Notes: generated from the letters alone by a model not told the origin. Positions 34,488 to 43,433 are shown, counted from the stretch's first letter. The stretch is DNA of 64,000 bases from Streptomyces sp. NBC_01288 (GCF_035982055.1 NZ_CP108427.1:3720001-3784000); one strand, 5' to 3'. Made by a program: numbers and translations.

Positions 34488-34947
34488 CGGTGGGTCGCTT
34501 TGGGCGCGAGGGGGTCGGTCGACTCCTCGCGCCTTTTGGCTGCCGGTCACTTGGGGGTTCGTCAGCTACTCACGCGTTGCCGGTCACGGCCTTGAGGGGG
34601 CCAGTGCGCGGAGCTGACGGGCGATCCGGTGGCGGTCGGGGCCGACGGTCGTGGCCGAAATCGTCAACCGGAGCGGAATCCAGGCCCCCGCGGACTCGCC
34701 CCACCGACCACTGCCCCCGGGATCGACCAAGCCGAAGATACTGTTATCCCTTCTCATTTTCTCATTCAAACGAAGGAAGGGTGTGATGTGCGGGTTAACC
34801 ACCTCCCCCCAGGGCAGAAAGCCGTTGTTTCCAGCGAAGAATGAAAAGGAAGGGCGAGGGGGTGGAAAGAGTGGAGGGGATTTTCGTCGCATGAGGGTGT
34901 GCGTGAACCCAATCGCCGGGAGCATTTCTTTCGTTCGATCATTGGTG
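34488..34947. other. 460-base region upstream of sigma gene, second half AT- and purine-rich
   Basis: No gene is supported. From about 34730 the composition changes to AT-rich, purine-rich sequence (AAGGAAGGG, GAATGAAAAGGAAGG, GTGGAAAGAGTGGAGGGG), unlike the rest of the window. A frame continuous with the sigma gene crosses this part, and an ATG at 34891 (preceded by GGAGGGG) could begin a 19-residue longer sigma protein. It looks like a promoter and leader region at the left border of the accessory segment. Confidence 0.5.
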
Positions 34948-35457
34948 ATGCGCATGCACTTATGCCGCGATTCCTTCTGGACTGAAGTCCTTCAGCATCG
35001 CGAGCGCCTCCTGCGTCTGGTGCGCCGCCGGCTGCCCAATCCGCATGACGCCGAGGACTGCGTCCAGGAGGCCATGCTGCGGGCGGCCACCCACCGCGAC
35101 CTGGACCGCGACCGGCTCGGGGCGTTCCTGACCACGGTCGCCATGCGGCTGTGCATCGACAGCTACCGGGAACGGGAGCGCTGGCAACGGCTGTTGCTGC
35201 GCATCACCGACGGGGAGCCGGAGATGCTGGAGGAAGCCGTCTGCGACCAGGAATTCGGTCGCTGGCTGCTCCGGCAGGCCGGCCAGCTCCGCGGCCGGGA
35301 GCGGCAGGTGATGCTCGCGCGGGCCGACGGGATCTCCATCGTCGAGTTCGCCCGCATCAACCAGATCTCCGTAAAGGCCGCCGAGGGTGCTTTCACACGT
35401 GGCAGAGCCAGGCTCCGGCACATGTGCACCCAGTCTCTGGGCGAATCCTGCGGATGA
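34948..35457 (+). CDS. ECF-like sigma-70 family sigma factor
   Basis: 169 residues. Region 2 reads RERLLRLVRRRLPNPHDAEDCVQEAMLRAA with FLTTVAMRLCIDSYRERERW, and region 4 reads LRGRERQVMLARADGISIVEFARINQISVKAAEGAFTRGRARLR. Short and without an obvious fused anti-sigma domain. The start is uncertain (34948, 34954 or 34891). It is followed 63 bases later by the Ala-rich protein gene and then by the AarF-type gene, all on the + strand, so it may direct that small unit or the biosynthetic genes opposite. Confidence 0.88.
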   Translation: MRMHLCRDSFWTEVLQHRERLLRLVRRRLPNPHDAEDCVQEAMLRAATHRDLDRDRLGAFLTTVAMRLCIDSYRERERWQRLLLRITDGEPEMLEEAVCDQEFGRWLLRQAGQLRGRERQVMLARADGISIVEFARINQISVKAAEGAFTRGRARLRHMCTQSLGESCG

Positions 35458-35520
35458 CCGAAAAAAGGTTGGGCATCCTGGTGAATTCCATGATGCCCCT
35501 AGGGAAGGACACCCGAAAAA

Positions 35521-36135
35521 GTGGCTGACAAACCGAGCACCCAGGACACCATCAAGAACTTACTCGGCGACATCGCCGACAGTTCCAACAAGGCCTTCAA
35601 CGATTTCCTCGACCCGCCGAACAAGTCCAGGAAGTCCGACTACCCGGACTGGTTCGGCTCCGGCAATCCGATGGCGGCCCTGGCCGGGACGCCCCTCGGG
35701 GCACTCCAGGCGATGGCGGCGCTCGGCGGCGGCATGAACCCCGTGGCCGCACTCGCCGGCGCCAACCCGCTCGCCCTCCTGGCGGGCGCCTCCTCGGACC
35801 GGGGCTCCGGTCCGGTGAACCCCCTGGCCGCACTCGCGAACGCCAACCCGCTCGCCGTCCTGGCGGGCGCGAATCCGGCGGCGGCGGCCCTCGCCGGGCT
35901 GGCCGGCTCGTCCAACTCCGCCAATCCGCTCGCGGCCGTAGGACAACTCGCCGGTGCGGCGGCGGGTCTGCCCGGTGCCGTGGGCGGTCTCGGCGGGCTG
36001 GCCGAATCGCTGGCGACCCTGCCCCAGCAGATCGCCAGGCTGACCGACCTGCTCTCCACGCTGGTCAGCTCCCTCGACGCGATCAGTGATGTCGCGGCGA
36101 GTGCCGGAGTCCGTCCGGCGGCCAAGAAGGGATGA
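35521..36135 (+). CDS. Ala/Leu/Gly-rich protein with NPLAxLAGA repeats
   Basis: 204 residues. The N-terminus is polar (KPSTQDTIKNLLGDIADSSN). The middle (about 45–135) consists of repeats such as NPVAALAGANPLALLAGA, NPLAALANANPLAVLAGA, NPAAAALAGLAG. The end is an amphipathic helix QQIARLTDLLSTLVSSLDAI, then a basic tail PAAKKG. No signal peptide or classical membrane helix. It could coat a lipid surface, as phasin-like proteins do, but I do not recognise a family. It lies between a sigma gene and an AarF/UbiB gene. GTG start with AAGGAC about 13 bases upstream. Confidence 0.8.
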   Translation: MADKPSTQDTIKNLLGDIADSSNKAFNDFLDPPNKSRKSDYPDWFGSGNPMAALAGTPLGALQAMAALGGGMNPVAALAGANPLALLAGASSDRGSGPVNPLAALANANPLAVLAGANPAAAALAGLAGSSNSANPLAAVGQLAGAAAGLPGAVGGLGGLAESLATLPQQIARLTDLLSTLVSSLDAISDVAASAGVRPAAKKG

Positions 36136-36228
36136 CCGACGCCGCCCTGACACAAGGCCGTTGACCCGCGGTCCGTGCCCGGTGCGCCGGGCCGGCTTCC
36201 GCAGAACCCTCAGGAGGGAACCCGCGTC

Positions 36229-37782
36229 GTGAGGACCTTGATCGGCGACCGGCTCCGGCTGGTCGTGAAGGTGCTGGGCAGTCTGATCGCCGACGAGGTC
36301 GGTCACACGGCGCGGGAACGCGGCAGATCCAAGGGGAACGGCCGGTCCTCGGCGGAGGATGAGGAATCCGCCGCCGGGGACGCTCAACGGCGTGCCCGCG
36401 CCGTACGGAAGGCCCTGGAGAGCCTCGGCCCTTTCTATGTGAAGCTCGGCCAGATCCTCTCCACCCGGCCGGACATGGTGCCGCCCTCGATGATCGCCGA
36501 GTTCCAGAACCTGCACGACCAGGTCGACGTGCAGCCGTTCTCCCTGTTCGAGCCGGTCCTGGAGAAGGATCTCGGCCCCGACTGGAAGCTCAGGTTCGAC
36601 GACATCGACACCACCAAGCCGCTGGGCGCGGCGTCGCTGGCCCAGGTCTACCGGGTGACCCTGCCCGGGGGCCGGGAGGCCGTGGTGAAGATCCAGCGGC
36701 CGGAGATCCGCGAGGCGGTCCGGGCCGACATGGCCCTGCTGCGCCGGGCCTCCCGCATCGTGGCCCGGGCGGCACCGCGGTTCAACGAGGTCATCGACGT
36801 CGAGGCGATGCTGGGCTCGATCTTCGACGCCATGGAACCCGAACTGGACTTCACCGGCGAGGCCCGCAACATGGAGGAGGGCCGGGAGGCGGCCCGCGAC
36901 TTCCGCACCCTGGCCGTCCCCGAGGTCCTCTCGGCCACACCCCGGGTGCTGGTGCAGTCGATGGCTCCAGGCATGTCCGTACGGCATCTGGACCCCAGGT
37001 CGTTCAGCGACAGCGAGCGCACCGACATCGGCAAGGACCTGCTGCGGTTCATGTACCGCGGCTACTTCGTGCAGCGGACGTTCCACGCGGATCCGCACGC
37101 GGGGAACGTCTTCGCGCTGCCCGGGGGTCCCGCGACGCTGATCGACTGGGGCATGGTGGGGCGCCTGGACAAGCGGACCAGCCTCCAACTGCTGCCCCTG
37201 CTCATGGCGTTGGCGCAGAACGACGGACACGGGCTGGCCCGCGCCTGGGCCGACATGGGGAAGCTCACCGCCTGGGCGAACCTGCCGGCGTTCGCCGCCG
37301 ACATGGCGGCGCTGGTCCCCAAGATCTCCAGCGCCTCGCTGGGCGAGCTGAACTTCGGCGTCTCGCTCACCACGGTGCTGGAGAAGGCCACCAAGCGGGG
37401 CATCGGCTCCGCGCCCTCGATCTCGCTGCTGGGAAAGTCCTTCGCCAACCTCGAAGGCTCGGTGCGCTGCCTGGCGCCCGAGCTGTCGCTGGCGGAGATC
37501 TTCAAGGGCGAGGTCCGCGGCATCGTGATGTCCCTGCTGGGCGAGTTCATCTCGCTGGAGCAGCTGGGCCGTACGGCCATGGACCTGATGGTCACGGCCA
37601 CCACCAGCCCCGAGCAGCTGCGCGGACTGCTGGCCGACGCGTCCAACCGGCGGTTCGCGCTCCAGGTCCACCACCCGAGGACACCGGCCGCCCTGGGAGG
37701 CGAACGCGGCTCCTCCTACGCCGGGTTGATCGCCCTGGGCGCCATGGCCCTGCTGCTGGACCACCGCCGCAGGTCCCGCTGA
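36229..37782 (+). CDS. AarF/UbiB (ABC1/ADCK) family atypical kinase
   Basis: 517 residues. Family motifs in order: KxGQ (FYVKLGQILSTRPDMVP, about 75–90), the Ala-rich loop LGAASLAQVYRV, the VVKIQRP lysine, FHADPHAGNVF and LIDWGMVGRL. A C-terminal hydrophobic segment (YAGLIALGAMALLL) anchors it to the membrane. UbiB proteins support quinone or other prenyl-lipid biosynthesis by an ATPase activity. AGGAGG precedes the GTG start. Its presence beside oxygenases and a CrtC-like gene hints at a lipid-type substrate in the neighbouring cluster; that is inference. Confidence 0.92.
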   Translation: MRTLIGDRLRLVVKVLGSLIADEVGHTARERGRSKGNGRSSAEDEESAAGDAQRRARAVRKALESLGPFYVKLGQILSTRPDMVPPSMIAEFQNLHDQVDVQPFSLFEPVLEKDLGPDWKLRFDDIDTTKPLGAASLAQVYRVTLPGGREAVVKIQRPEIREAVRADMALLRRASRIVARAAPRFNEVIDVEAMLGSIFDAMEPELDFTGEARNMEEGREAARDFRTLAVPEVLSATPRVLVQSMAPGMSVRHLDPRSFSDSERTDIGKDLLRFMYRGYFVQRTFHADPHAGNVFALPGGPATLIDWGMVGRLDKRTSLQLLPLLMALAQNDGHGLARAWADMGKLTAWANLPAFAADMAALVPKISSASLGELNFGVSLTTVLEKATKRGIGSAPSISLLGKSFANLEGSVRCLAPELSLAEIFKGEVRGIVMSLLGEFISLEQLGRTAMDLMVTATTSPEQLRGLLADASNRRFALQVHHPRTPAALGGERGSSYAGLIALGAMALLLDHRRRSR

Positions 37783-37816
37783 GGCGTCCGGCTCCCGCCG
37801 CACACCCATCCACGAC

Positions 37817-38080
37817 CACCCGACAGGAACCCGCCTCGGACGCCCTCCGGGCTCCCGCCCCGCCCACGCGCCGGGCTCCCGCCTCAGGCAACCTCCAGGC
37901 TCCCGCCCCGCCCGCCCGACAGGAACCCGCCTCGGACATCCCCCGGGCTCCCACCACGCCCACCCGCCGGACCCCCACCTCAGGCATCCCCCTGGCTCCC
38001 GCCTCCACCACCCGACAGCAACCCGCCTCAGGCATCCCCCAGGCCCCTGCCTCAGCCGCCCGCCAGAAACCCGCCGCCCA
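37817..38080. repeat. 48-base tandem repeat, about 5.5 copies
   Basis: Units start at 37817, 37865, 37913, 37961 and 38009, with a partial sixth. Each reads roughly CACCCGACAGGAACCCGCCT then CAGGCATCCCCCGGGCTCCC then GCCCCGCC. The unit is 16 codons, and the leftward strand stays open through it (repeats like MPEAGCCRVVEAGARG), but no start, ribosome site or recognisable product goes with it. It fills the gap between the convergent AarF-type gene and the SRPBCC gene. Confidence 0.9.
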
Positions 38081-38099
38081 AGCTCCCCCCTCAGTCCCC

Positions 38100-38597
38100 T
38101 CAGCCGCCCTCCAGAGCTGTCCGGAGGGCGGCCAGTGTCGCCCGCATCGTCGCTCGGTTGCGCTCGCGGCGCCGGACCACGCCGGTGACCGCCGGGCTGA
38201 CGGCGGTGAGCAGCCGTCCGGCGACCGCCGACCGCAGGTCCAGCCACTCCTCCGTGACCTCGCATCCCCCGGGCACCTCCGTGAAGCGGTACGTCCATTG
38301 GGACAGGGCGACCCCCAGGAAGCTGACCTTGAAGGCGAAGCAGCTTCCCGGCCGGGCGGAGACCACGGTGCAGAGGGTGGCCCAGGGCAGCCACGAGGCG
38401 CGGTTGAGCCCCACGAAGCGGGTGCCCACGCGTACGGGCCCCGGGCCGCCCAGCACGCGGGCGCCCCGGACCTCCGGACTCCACTGCCCCATCCGTGTCA
38501 CGTCGGCTACGGCGGCGTACGCGATGTCGGGCGGCACCCGGACCGTGACGCGCTCGCTGAGCGGGACCGGGCCTCGCACGCGCGGACGGCCGCTCAC
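38100..38597 (-). CDS. SRPBCC (START/polyketide-cyclase-like) protein
   Basis: 165 residues. A helix-grip fold is indicated by VTVRVPPDIAYAAVADVTRMGQWSPEVRGARVLGG, FVGLNRASWLPWATLCTV, WTYRFTEVPGGCEVTEEW and a long C-terminal helix rich in Arg. Such proteins bind hydrophobic ligands and may act as cyclases. GTG start at 38597 overlaps the CrtC-like stop by 4 bases (GTGA), so translation is coupled. It is the last gene of the leftward set. Confidence 0.88.
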   Translation of the reverse strand: MSGRPRVRGPVPLSERVTVRVPPDIAYAAVADVTRMGQWSPEVRGARVLGGPGPVRVGTRFVGLNRASWLPWATLCTVVSARPGSCFAFKVSFLGVALSQWTYRFTEVPGGCEVTEEWLDLRSAVAGRLLTAVSPAVTGVVRRRERNRATMRATLAALRTALEGG

Positions 38598-39610
38598 GCG
38601 CGGATGGTGATGCCGTGCTCACGGTCGTCCGTGAGGATCTCCATCAGGGCGCGGCTGTCGGTCTTGAGCGCGGTGCGCTTGCCGGTGACCCGGTTGGCGA
38701 TCTCGACCGTGCAGGAGCCGATCTTCGTGTTGAGGCAGTGTTTGATCCCGCCGGGCGGGTTGTAGTAGTTGAGGCCTACGAACCGTTCCTTGGGGGCGGT
38801 CATCCGGCCGCGGATGTCGACGGTGCCGTCGGACGTGGCGAAGTCCCAGTAGAAGTAGCCGAAGTCCGCCTTCGCGGTGAGCGCCTGACGCAGTGACACG
38901 AGCGAGTACTCGCGGTCGTCGTGGCGCAGGACGAGGAAGGTGACCTGCGGGATGTGCACCGGGCCAAGTTTGGCGCGGGCCGTGACGACCTCCAGGAAGC
39001 TGTCGGGCTCCCCGTCGAAGCCCGCGACCTGCCCGAAGGCGTAGTGGTCGGTGTGCCGGCTGCCCCAGTTGTGGTTCTGGCTGCCCGTCCAGCCGTCGAT
39101 GTCGATCTCCTCGCCGTTGACGTCGAGGCTGCCGCTGTACCGGGCGAGCGGCGTGCCGACCAGGCTCTTGGCCTTGGGGAAGCCGCCCGTGTACATCCTC
39201 GGCGGCAGCAGGAACAGCGGCGGCCGGTCCCCCGTGTACGTCAGGTCCCAGCCGATCCGGCCGTCCGGTCCCCGCGCCTCGCCCTTGAGGCCGCCGGGTT
39301 CCAGCACGCGGTCGCCGACCCGGGCGCCGAACGAGTCGGTGCTGAAGTGGCAGTCGGCGATGGGGTGTTCCTCCTTGGCCACCACATGCCGACCGGTCAC
39401 CCCGTCGAACCAGATCGCCCACAGCTCGCCGATGGCCGCCTCCGGCATGTCCGCGGGGCTGAACACGGTGTAGCGGATCCAGAACGCGCGGGGTTCCGTG
39501 GGGTGGTTGCCCCGCTGGTAGAAGCTCTCGTAGTGGCCGGCCCGCTGGCCCGGCCGGTAGCGGGTCCGGTTGATGTGCTCGGGGTCGAGGAGCGAGGCGT
39601 CGGCGTTCAT
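38594..39610 (-). CDS. CrtC/AttH-like lipocalin-fold protein
   Basis: 338 residues, soluble. Motifs WIRYTVFSP, LWAIWFDGVTGRHVVAKEEHP, FSTDSF, GWTGSQNHNWGSRHTDHYAF and DFGYFYWDF resemble the hydroxyneurosporene-synthase (CrtC)/AttH superfamily, whose enzymes hydrate or cyclise hydrophobic chains. A direct function cannot be set. Its ATG overlaps the P450 stop (ATGA) and its stop overlaps the SRPBCC start, so the three form one translational unit. Confidence 0.75.
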   Translation of the reverse strand: MNADASLLDPEHINRTRYRPGQRAGHYESFYQRGNHPTEPRAFWIRYTVFSPADMPEAAIGELWAIWFDGVTGRHVVAKEEHPIADCHFSTDSFGARVGDRVLEPGGLKGEARGPDGRIGWDLTYTGDRPPLFLLPPRMYTGGFPKAKSLVGTPLARYSGSLDVNGEEIDIDGWTGSQNHNWGSRHTDHYAFGQVAGFDGEPDSFLEVVTARAKLGPVHIPQVTFLVLRHDDREYSLVSLRQALTAKADFGYFYWDFATSDGTVDIRGRMTAPKERFVGLNYYNPPGGIKHCLNTKIGSCTVEIANRVTGKRTALKTDSRALMEILTDDREHGITIRA

Positions 39611-41064
39611 GAGGTCCGTTCTCCGGCGACATGGGCGGGTCGGGCGGCCGAGGGCGTCCGCTGATGCATCGTCATCAGCATTCCGTACCGCGGCCGCAGC
39701 GTGATGGTGGCGTGGTTCACCACCCGGTGAGAGGGAACATGGCGGAACTCCCAGCGGCGCACCAGGGCGCACAGCAGCAGATGGGCCTCCATGAGCGCGA
39801 AGTGCTTCCCGATGCAGAGGTGCGGCCCCGCGCCGAACGGCAGATACGCGAAGCGATGGCGCCCCTTTCCGGCCTCCGGCAGGAAGCGGTCCGGGTCGAA
39901 GCGCTCGGGGTCCGGCCAGTGCCGCGGGTGCCGGTGGATGTCGTACAGGTTCACCAGGACGCGTGACCCGGCCGGCACCCGATAGCCGCCCAGTTCGGTG
40001 TCCCGCTGCACCAGCCGGGGCAGGATCGGCGCCGACGGATAGAGCCGCAGGGCCTCTTCGAAGACCCGCAGGGTGTAGGGCATCGCGGCCAGGTCGTCCG
40101 GGGTGGGCAGTTCTTCCTTCCCCAGGACGCCGTCCACCTCGCGCTGGACCCGCTCCAGCACCTCGCGGTGCCGGGAGAGCAGGTAGAAGGCCCAGGTGAG
40201 GGTGATCGCGGTGGTCTCGTGGCCGGCGGCGAAGGTGGTGATGACCTCGTCGCGCAGCTCCCGGTCGGTCATCCCCTGCCCGGTGTCGGCGTCGCGGGCG
40301 GCCAGCAGCATGTCCAGCAGGTCCCCACCGCCGGTGGGGGCGTCCGCGTCCGGCCGCCGGCGTTCCGCGATGATCCGGTAGATGAGGTCGTCGAGTCCCC
40401 GCATGACCTCGTGGAAGCGCCGGTTGCGGGGGGTCGGCCAGGACGTCGGCGGGCTCAGCGGGTTCTGTAGCCGGTCGAAGGCGTAGTTGATCGCGACGTC
40501 CACCGCGTCCGGTCCGAGCCCGGCCAGGGTGCGGCTCACGTCGGTGCTGAACATGCAGCGGCTGACGATGTCGAGGGTGACCCGCATCATCTCCGTGTGC
40601 AGGTCCACCACCGCACCCGTCCGGTAGCGGTCCCCCATGTGCGCGATCTGCTCGGCCGCCGAGACGCCCATCGTCGCGAACATGCCCGCGAGGGCCTGCT
40701 TGGTGTAGATCGGCTGCATCATCCGCCGGTTGCGCAGCCAGCTCTTGTGGTCGTCGCTGGTCAGCAGCCCCTCACCGAGGACGAGCCGCAGCGGGTTGTC
40801 CGGCCCGAGCTTGCCGAACCGTTCGCTGTCGGTCAGCACCTCGGCGGCCAGCTCCGGGCTGGACACCCCGTGCACCGCGACCGGCCCGAGCCGGTACTGC
40901 ACCAGGTCGCCGTGGGCGGTGCGCCCCCGGTGCATGGCCTGGAGGATGTCCCGCCGGAAGTCCAGCACACTGCCGAGCAACGGCAGCCCGGCCGCCCTAG
41001 GGGCACCCGCCACCACACCATCGCGTACGTCGCTCATCGCCCTCGCCATCGCCGTCGCCCTCAC
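39607..41064 (-). CDS. cytochrome P450
   Basis: 485 residues, no membrane anchor. I-helix motif FAAGHETTAITLTW, ExxR in FEEALRLYP, PERF/ DPDRFLPE region, and heme loop FGAGPHLCIGKHFALMEAHL with the axial Cys. The pattern is like CYP102/CYP4-type fatty-acid hydroxylases rather than the short bacterial class, again pointing to a lipophilic substrate. GTG 41064 overlaps the methyltransferase stop (GTGA); ATG 41049 and 41037 are alternatives. Confidence 0.93.
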   Translation of the reverse strand: MRATAMARAMSDVRDGVVAGAPRAAGLPLLGSVLDFRRDILQAMHRGRTAHGDLVQYRLGPVAVHGVSSPELAAEVLTDSERFGKLGPDNPLRLVLGEGLLTSDDHKSWLRNRRMMQPIYTKQALAGMFATMGVSAAEQIAHMGDRYRTGAVVDLHTEMMRVTLDIVSRCMFSTDVSRTLAGLGPDAVDVAINYAFDRLQNPLSPPTSWPTPRNRRFHEVMRGLDDLIYRIIAERRRPDADAPTGGGDLLDMLLAARDADTGQGMTDRELRDEVITTFAAGHETTAITLTWAFYLLSRHREVLERVQREVDGVLGKEELPTPDDLAAMPYTLRVFEEALRLYPSAPILPRLVQRDTELGGYRVPAGSRVLVNLYDIHRHPRHWPDPERFDPDRFLPEAGKGRHRFAYLPFGAGPHLCIGKHFALMEAHLLLCALVRRWEFRHVPSHRVVNHATITLRPRYGMLMTMHQRTPSAARPAHVAGERTS

Positions 41065-41747
41065 TTCCGTGCCAGCGCGCAGACCCAGCCCAGCGAGCGG
41101 CGCGGTTCCGACACGAACCGGGCGTCCTGGAACCCGGCCTTGGTGAGCCGTTCCACCAGGTCGTCCCCGGAGAGGATGTGCAGCCCCGCCCGCTGCGAGC
41201 GCTCCGTGAAGCGTCGGCCGAAGAACCGCTGGGTCAGTGACGGATCGTCGGCGGCCTCCCGGCTCATCTCCAGCGTGACGGCCACCTGTCCGCCCGGTTT
41301 GAGCACCCGGTACGCCTCGGCGAGACCGCCCAGGGGATCCGGCCAGAAGTAGAAGGTCTCGATCGCGCAGACCTGGTCGAACGAGGCGTCCTCGTAAGGC
41401 AGTTGGGAGCAGTCCCCGTGCCGGATCTCGACCCGGCCGCGCGCGACGGCCGGCAGATTGCGCCGTACCGCCTGCTCGACCATCTCCATCGAGTAGTCCA
41501 CCCCGGCGACGAACCCCTGAGCGGCCCGCCCCGACAGCAGCTTCACCGCCATGCCCCCGCCGCACCCGACGTCCAGCACCCGCTGACGGCCGCGCACGTC
41601 CATGTGCTCGATCGTCCACGCGGTGAGACTCCGGTGCTGCACCGCCATCAGGTTCCCGAAGAACCGCCCGGCCCGCCCGGTCGGCCTGCGGAAGTTGTCC
41701 TCCATGAGCTCCAACGGCCTTGCCAGCAATGTGCCGATCATCGACAT
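41061..41747 (-). CDS. SAM-dependent methyltransferase (class I)
   Basis: 228 residues. SAM-binding motif I is VLDVGCGGGMAVKLL, motif post-I GVDYSMEMVEQAV, then IRHGDCSQLPYEDASFDQV and YRVLKPGGQVAVTLEMS. The N-terminus (PLELMEDNFRRPTGRAGRFFGNLMAVQHRSLTAW is split here by description only) is typical of UbiE/sterol-C-methyl-like enzymes. It may methylate an acid, amine or carbon of the pathway product. AAAGGAA precedes the ATG. Confidence 0.92.
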   Translation of the reverse strand: MSMIGTLLARPLELMEDNFRRPTGRAGRFFGNLMAVQHRSLTAWTIEHMDVRGRQRVLDVGCGGGMAVKLLSGRAAQGFVAGVDYSMEMVEQAVRRNLPAVARGRVEIRHGDCSQLPYEDASFDQVCAIETFYFWPDPLGGLAEAYRVLKPGGQVAVTLEMSREAADDPSLTQRFFGRRFTERSQRAGLHILSGDDLVERLTKAGFQDARFVSEPRRSLGWVCALARK

Positions 41748-42086
41748 TTCCTTTCCCGGTGAGCCCGGCGTCCGTGTGGTGGTGCGGCGGTCGACGTCCG
41801 TGTGGTGCCGCGGTCGACGTCCGTGTCGTGGTGCGGCGGTCGAAGGGAAGTCGGACGGATGGTCTACGGCGCGGATGGTCCGCGGCACGGAAGGTCTACG
41901 GCCCGGATGGTCCACGGCGGCTCCTCACCCCCGGGGCCCGAGCGCGGGCCCCGCCGCACGGCGGGCGGTGCGGTCCATCGCGGCCAGGTGGGCCCGCAGG
42001 AGCGGCCGGCGGTCCGTGTGGTGGTGCGGCAGTCTCGGGAGAAGCCGGACGGATGGTCCACGCCACGGATGGTCTACGGCGGCTCC
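41748..42086. repeat. repeat-filled gap: 26-base tandem repeat and duplicated end of the DAO gene
   Basis: Three units of 26, 23 and 26 bases (CGTCCGTGTGGTGGTGCGGC + GGTCGA) stand at 41769–41843. A 96-base block at 41914–42009 is identical to 42076–42171, which includes the last codons of the FAD oxidoreductase gene and its stop; the copies are 162 bases apart. Flanking GGACGGATGGTC(C/T)ACG pieces also recur. The left copy is therefore a non-functional duplicate of the gene end. No gene lies here. Confidence 0.9.
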
Positions 42087-43433
42087 TCACCCCCGGGGCC
42101 CGAGCGCGGGCCCCGCCGCACGGCGGGCGGTGCGGTCCATCGCGGCCAGGTGGGCCCGCAGGAGCGGCCGGGCCGGGCCCGACACCGGCAGCCGGGGTGC
42201 CCGGGAGCGGTGCCAGGGCAGCGGCTCGCACGTGTCCCCATCGCCGAGCAGGGCCGCGGCGAGGTAGGAGCCGTGCACCACCGACATCGCGAGACCGTGC
42301 CCGTTGCAGCCACCCGCGTACCAGACACCGGGCCGCCCCCGGACCGGCCCCACCACGGGCAGACCGTCCGCAGTCACCCCGATCCCGCCCGCCCAACGGT
42401 GCGTGACCTCCACCCCGGCCAGCGCCGGGTGCAGCGCCCGCAGCCACTGCTCCAGCCGATGGAACGCGAACACCCGCAGCACAGCCCTGCGGCGGGGCCC
42501 GATCCCGTCCGGACACAGGGCGGTCCCGCCCCCGACCACCAACCGTCCGTCCGCGGTGAGGCGGAAGTACGGGGCCAGCGGCACCGCGTCGATCACCGCC
42601 AGCCCACCGTGCCCGAGGAGCGCACGCGCCTCGTGGCCCAGCGGCTCGGTCGCCACCGCGTGCACCTCAAGCCCGAGCACCGTGCCCACCGGCAGCCCGA
42701 GCCCGGCCACCCCGGCGTTCACCGCCAGCACCGACTTCGGCGCCCGCAACGTGCCCTGCGGGAAGACCAGTTCGGGCCGCTGCCCGTCCCCGCCGCGCAC
42801 CTCCCGCAGCAGGCTGCCGCCGTAGAGCCGTACTCCCTTGGCCACGCAAGCCCGGGCCAGCGCCGCTGTCAGCGCGGCCGGGTCGAGGGTGGCGGTGTGC
42901 CGGTGGAGCAGACCCGCGTGGTACGGCACGTCGACCCGGCGCCGGATGTCGGCGGCGCAGAGGACGGGCACCTCCAGGTCCAGGGCGCGATAGACGGCGG
43001 CCTGCCGCGCCAGGGACGCAAGCCCGGTGCGCGAGCGCGCCGCGACGATCTGCTCCCCGTCCGCACAGGGCACGCCGAGCCGGTCGCACAGCTCCACGAC
43101 GTGTCGTACGGCCTCGACGCTGGCCCGGTGCATCCGGCGGGCGACGGCGGGACCGTACCGCCGCACCGCCCGGTCGACCGGCGGCCCGACCCGCGGCCCC
43201 AGCAGCCCGGTGCCCCGCCCACTGGCACCGGCCGCCGGCCGCCGCGCGTCCACCACCACGATGTCCAGGGAGGGTTGACGTTCCGCCAGGTGATAGGCGG
43301 TGGACAGTCCTACGAGTCCCGCGCCCACCACCGCGACATCGGCACCGATCGAGCCGCGCACGGTGGACGGCGGGTCGGTGCCGTCCGGGTCCCCGGGCTC
43401 CCAGCAGGGCGTGCCCGGCGCGAACAGGGTCAC
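42087..43433 (-). CDS. FAD-dependent oxidoreductase of the DAO (glycine/D-amino-acid oxidase) family
   Basis: 448 residues. The FAD fold is ADVAVVGAGLVGLSTAYHLAE, followed by VVVDARRPAAGASGRGTGLLG, and the closing GGIGVTADGLPVVGPV and YAGGCNGHGLAMSV motifs typical of the family. It oxidises a C–N bond of an amine or amino acid, which would fit a pathway through an alkylamine. The GTG start overlaps the flavin reductase stop by 4 bases (GTGA). Its last 29 codons are duplicated downstream. Confidence 0.92.
   Translation of the reverse strand: MTLFAPGTPCWEPGDPDGTDPPSTVRGSIGADVAVVGAGLVGLSTAYHLAERQPSLDIVVVDARRPAAGASGRGTGLLGPRVGPPVDRAVRRYGPAVARRMHRASVEAVRHVVELCDRLGVPCADGEQIVAARSRTGLASLARQAAVYRALDLEVPVLCAADIRRRVDVPYHAGLLHRHTATLDPAALTAALARACVAKGVRLYGGSLLREVRGGDGQRPELVFPQGTLRAPKSVLAVNAGVAGLGLPVGTVLGLEVHAVATEPLGHEARALLGHGGLAVIDAVPLAPYFRLTADGRLVVGGGTALCPDGIGPRRRAVLRVFAFHRLEQWLRALHPALAGVEVTHRWAGGIGVTADGLPVVGPVRGRPGVWYAGGCNGHGLAMSVVHGSYLAAALLGDGDTCEPLPWHRSRAPRLPVSGPARPLLRAHLAAMDRTARRAAGPALGPRG

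Noticed and set aside
34651..34947. Long N-terminal extension of the sigma factor
   Set aside because: Sequence is AT-rich leader without sigma features; the sigma fold begins after about 34950.
41748..42086. Insertion sequence remnant
   Set aside because: No transposase-like frame or terminal inverted repeats; the pattern is explained by local tandem duplication.
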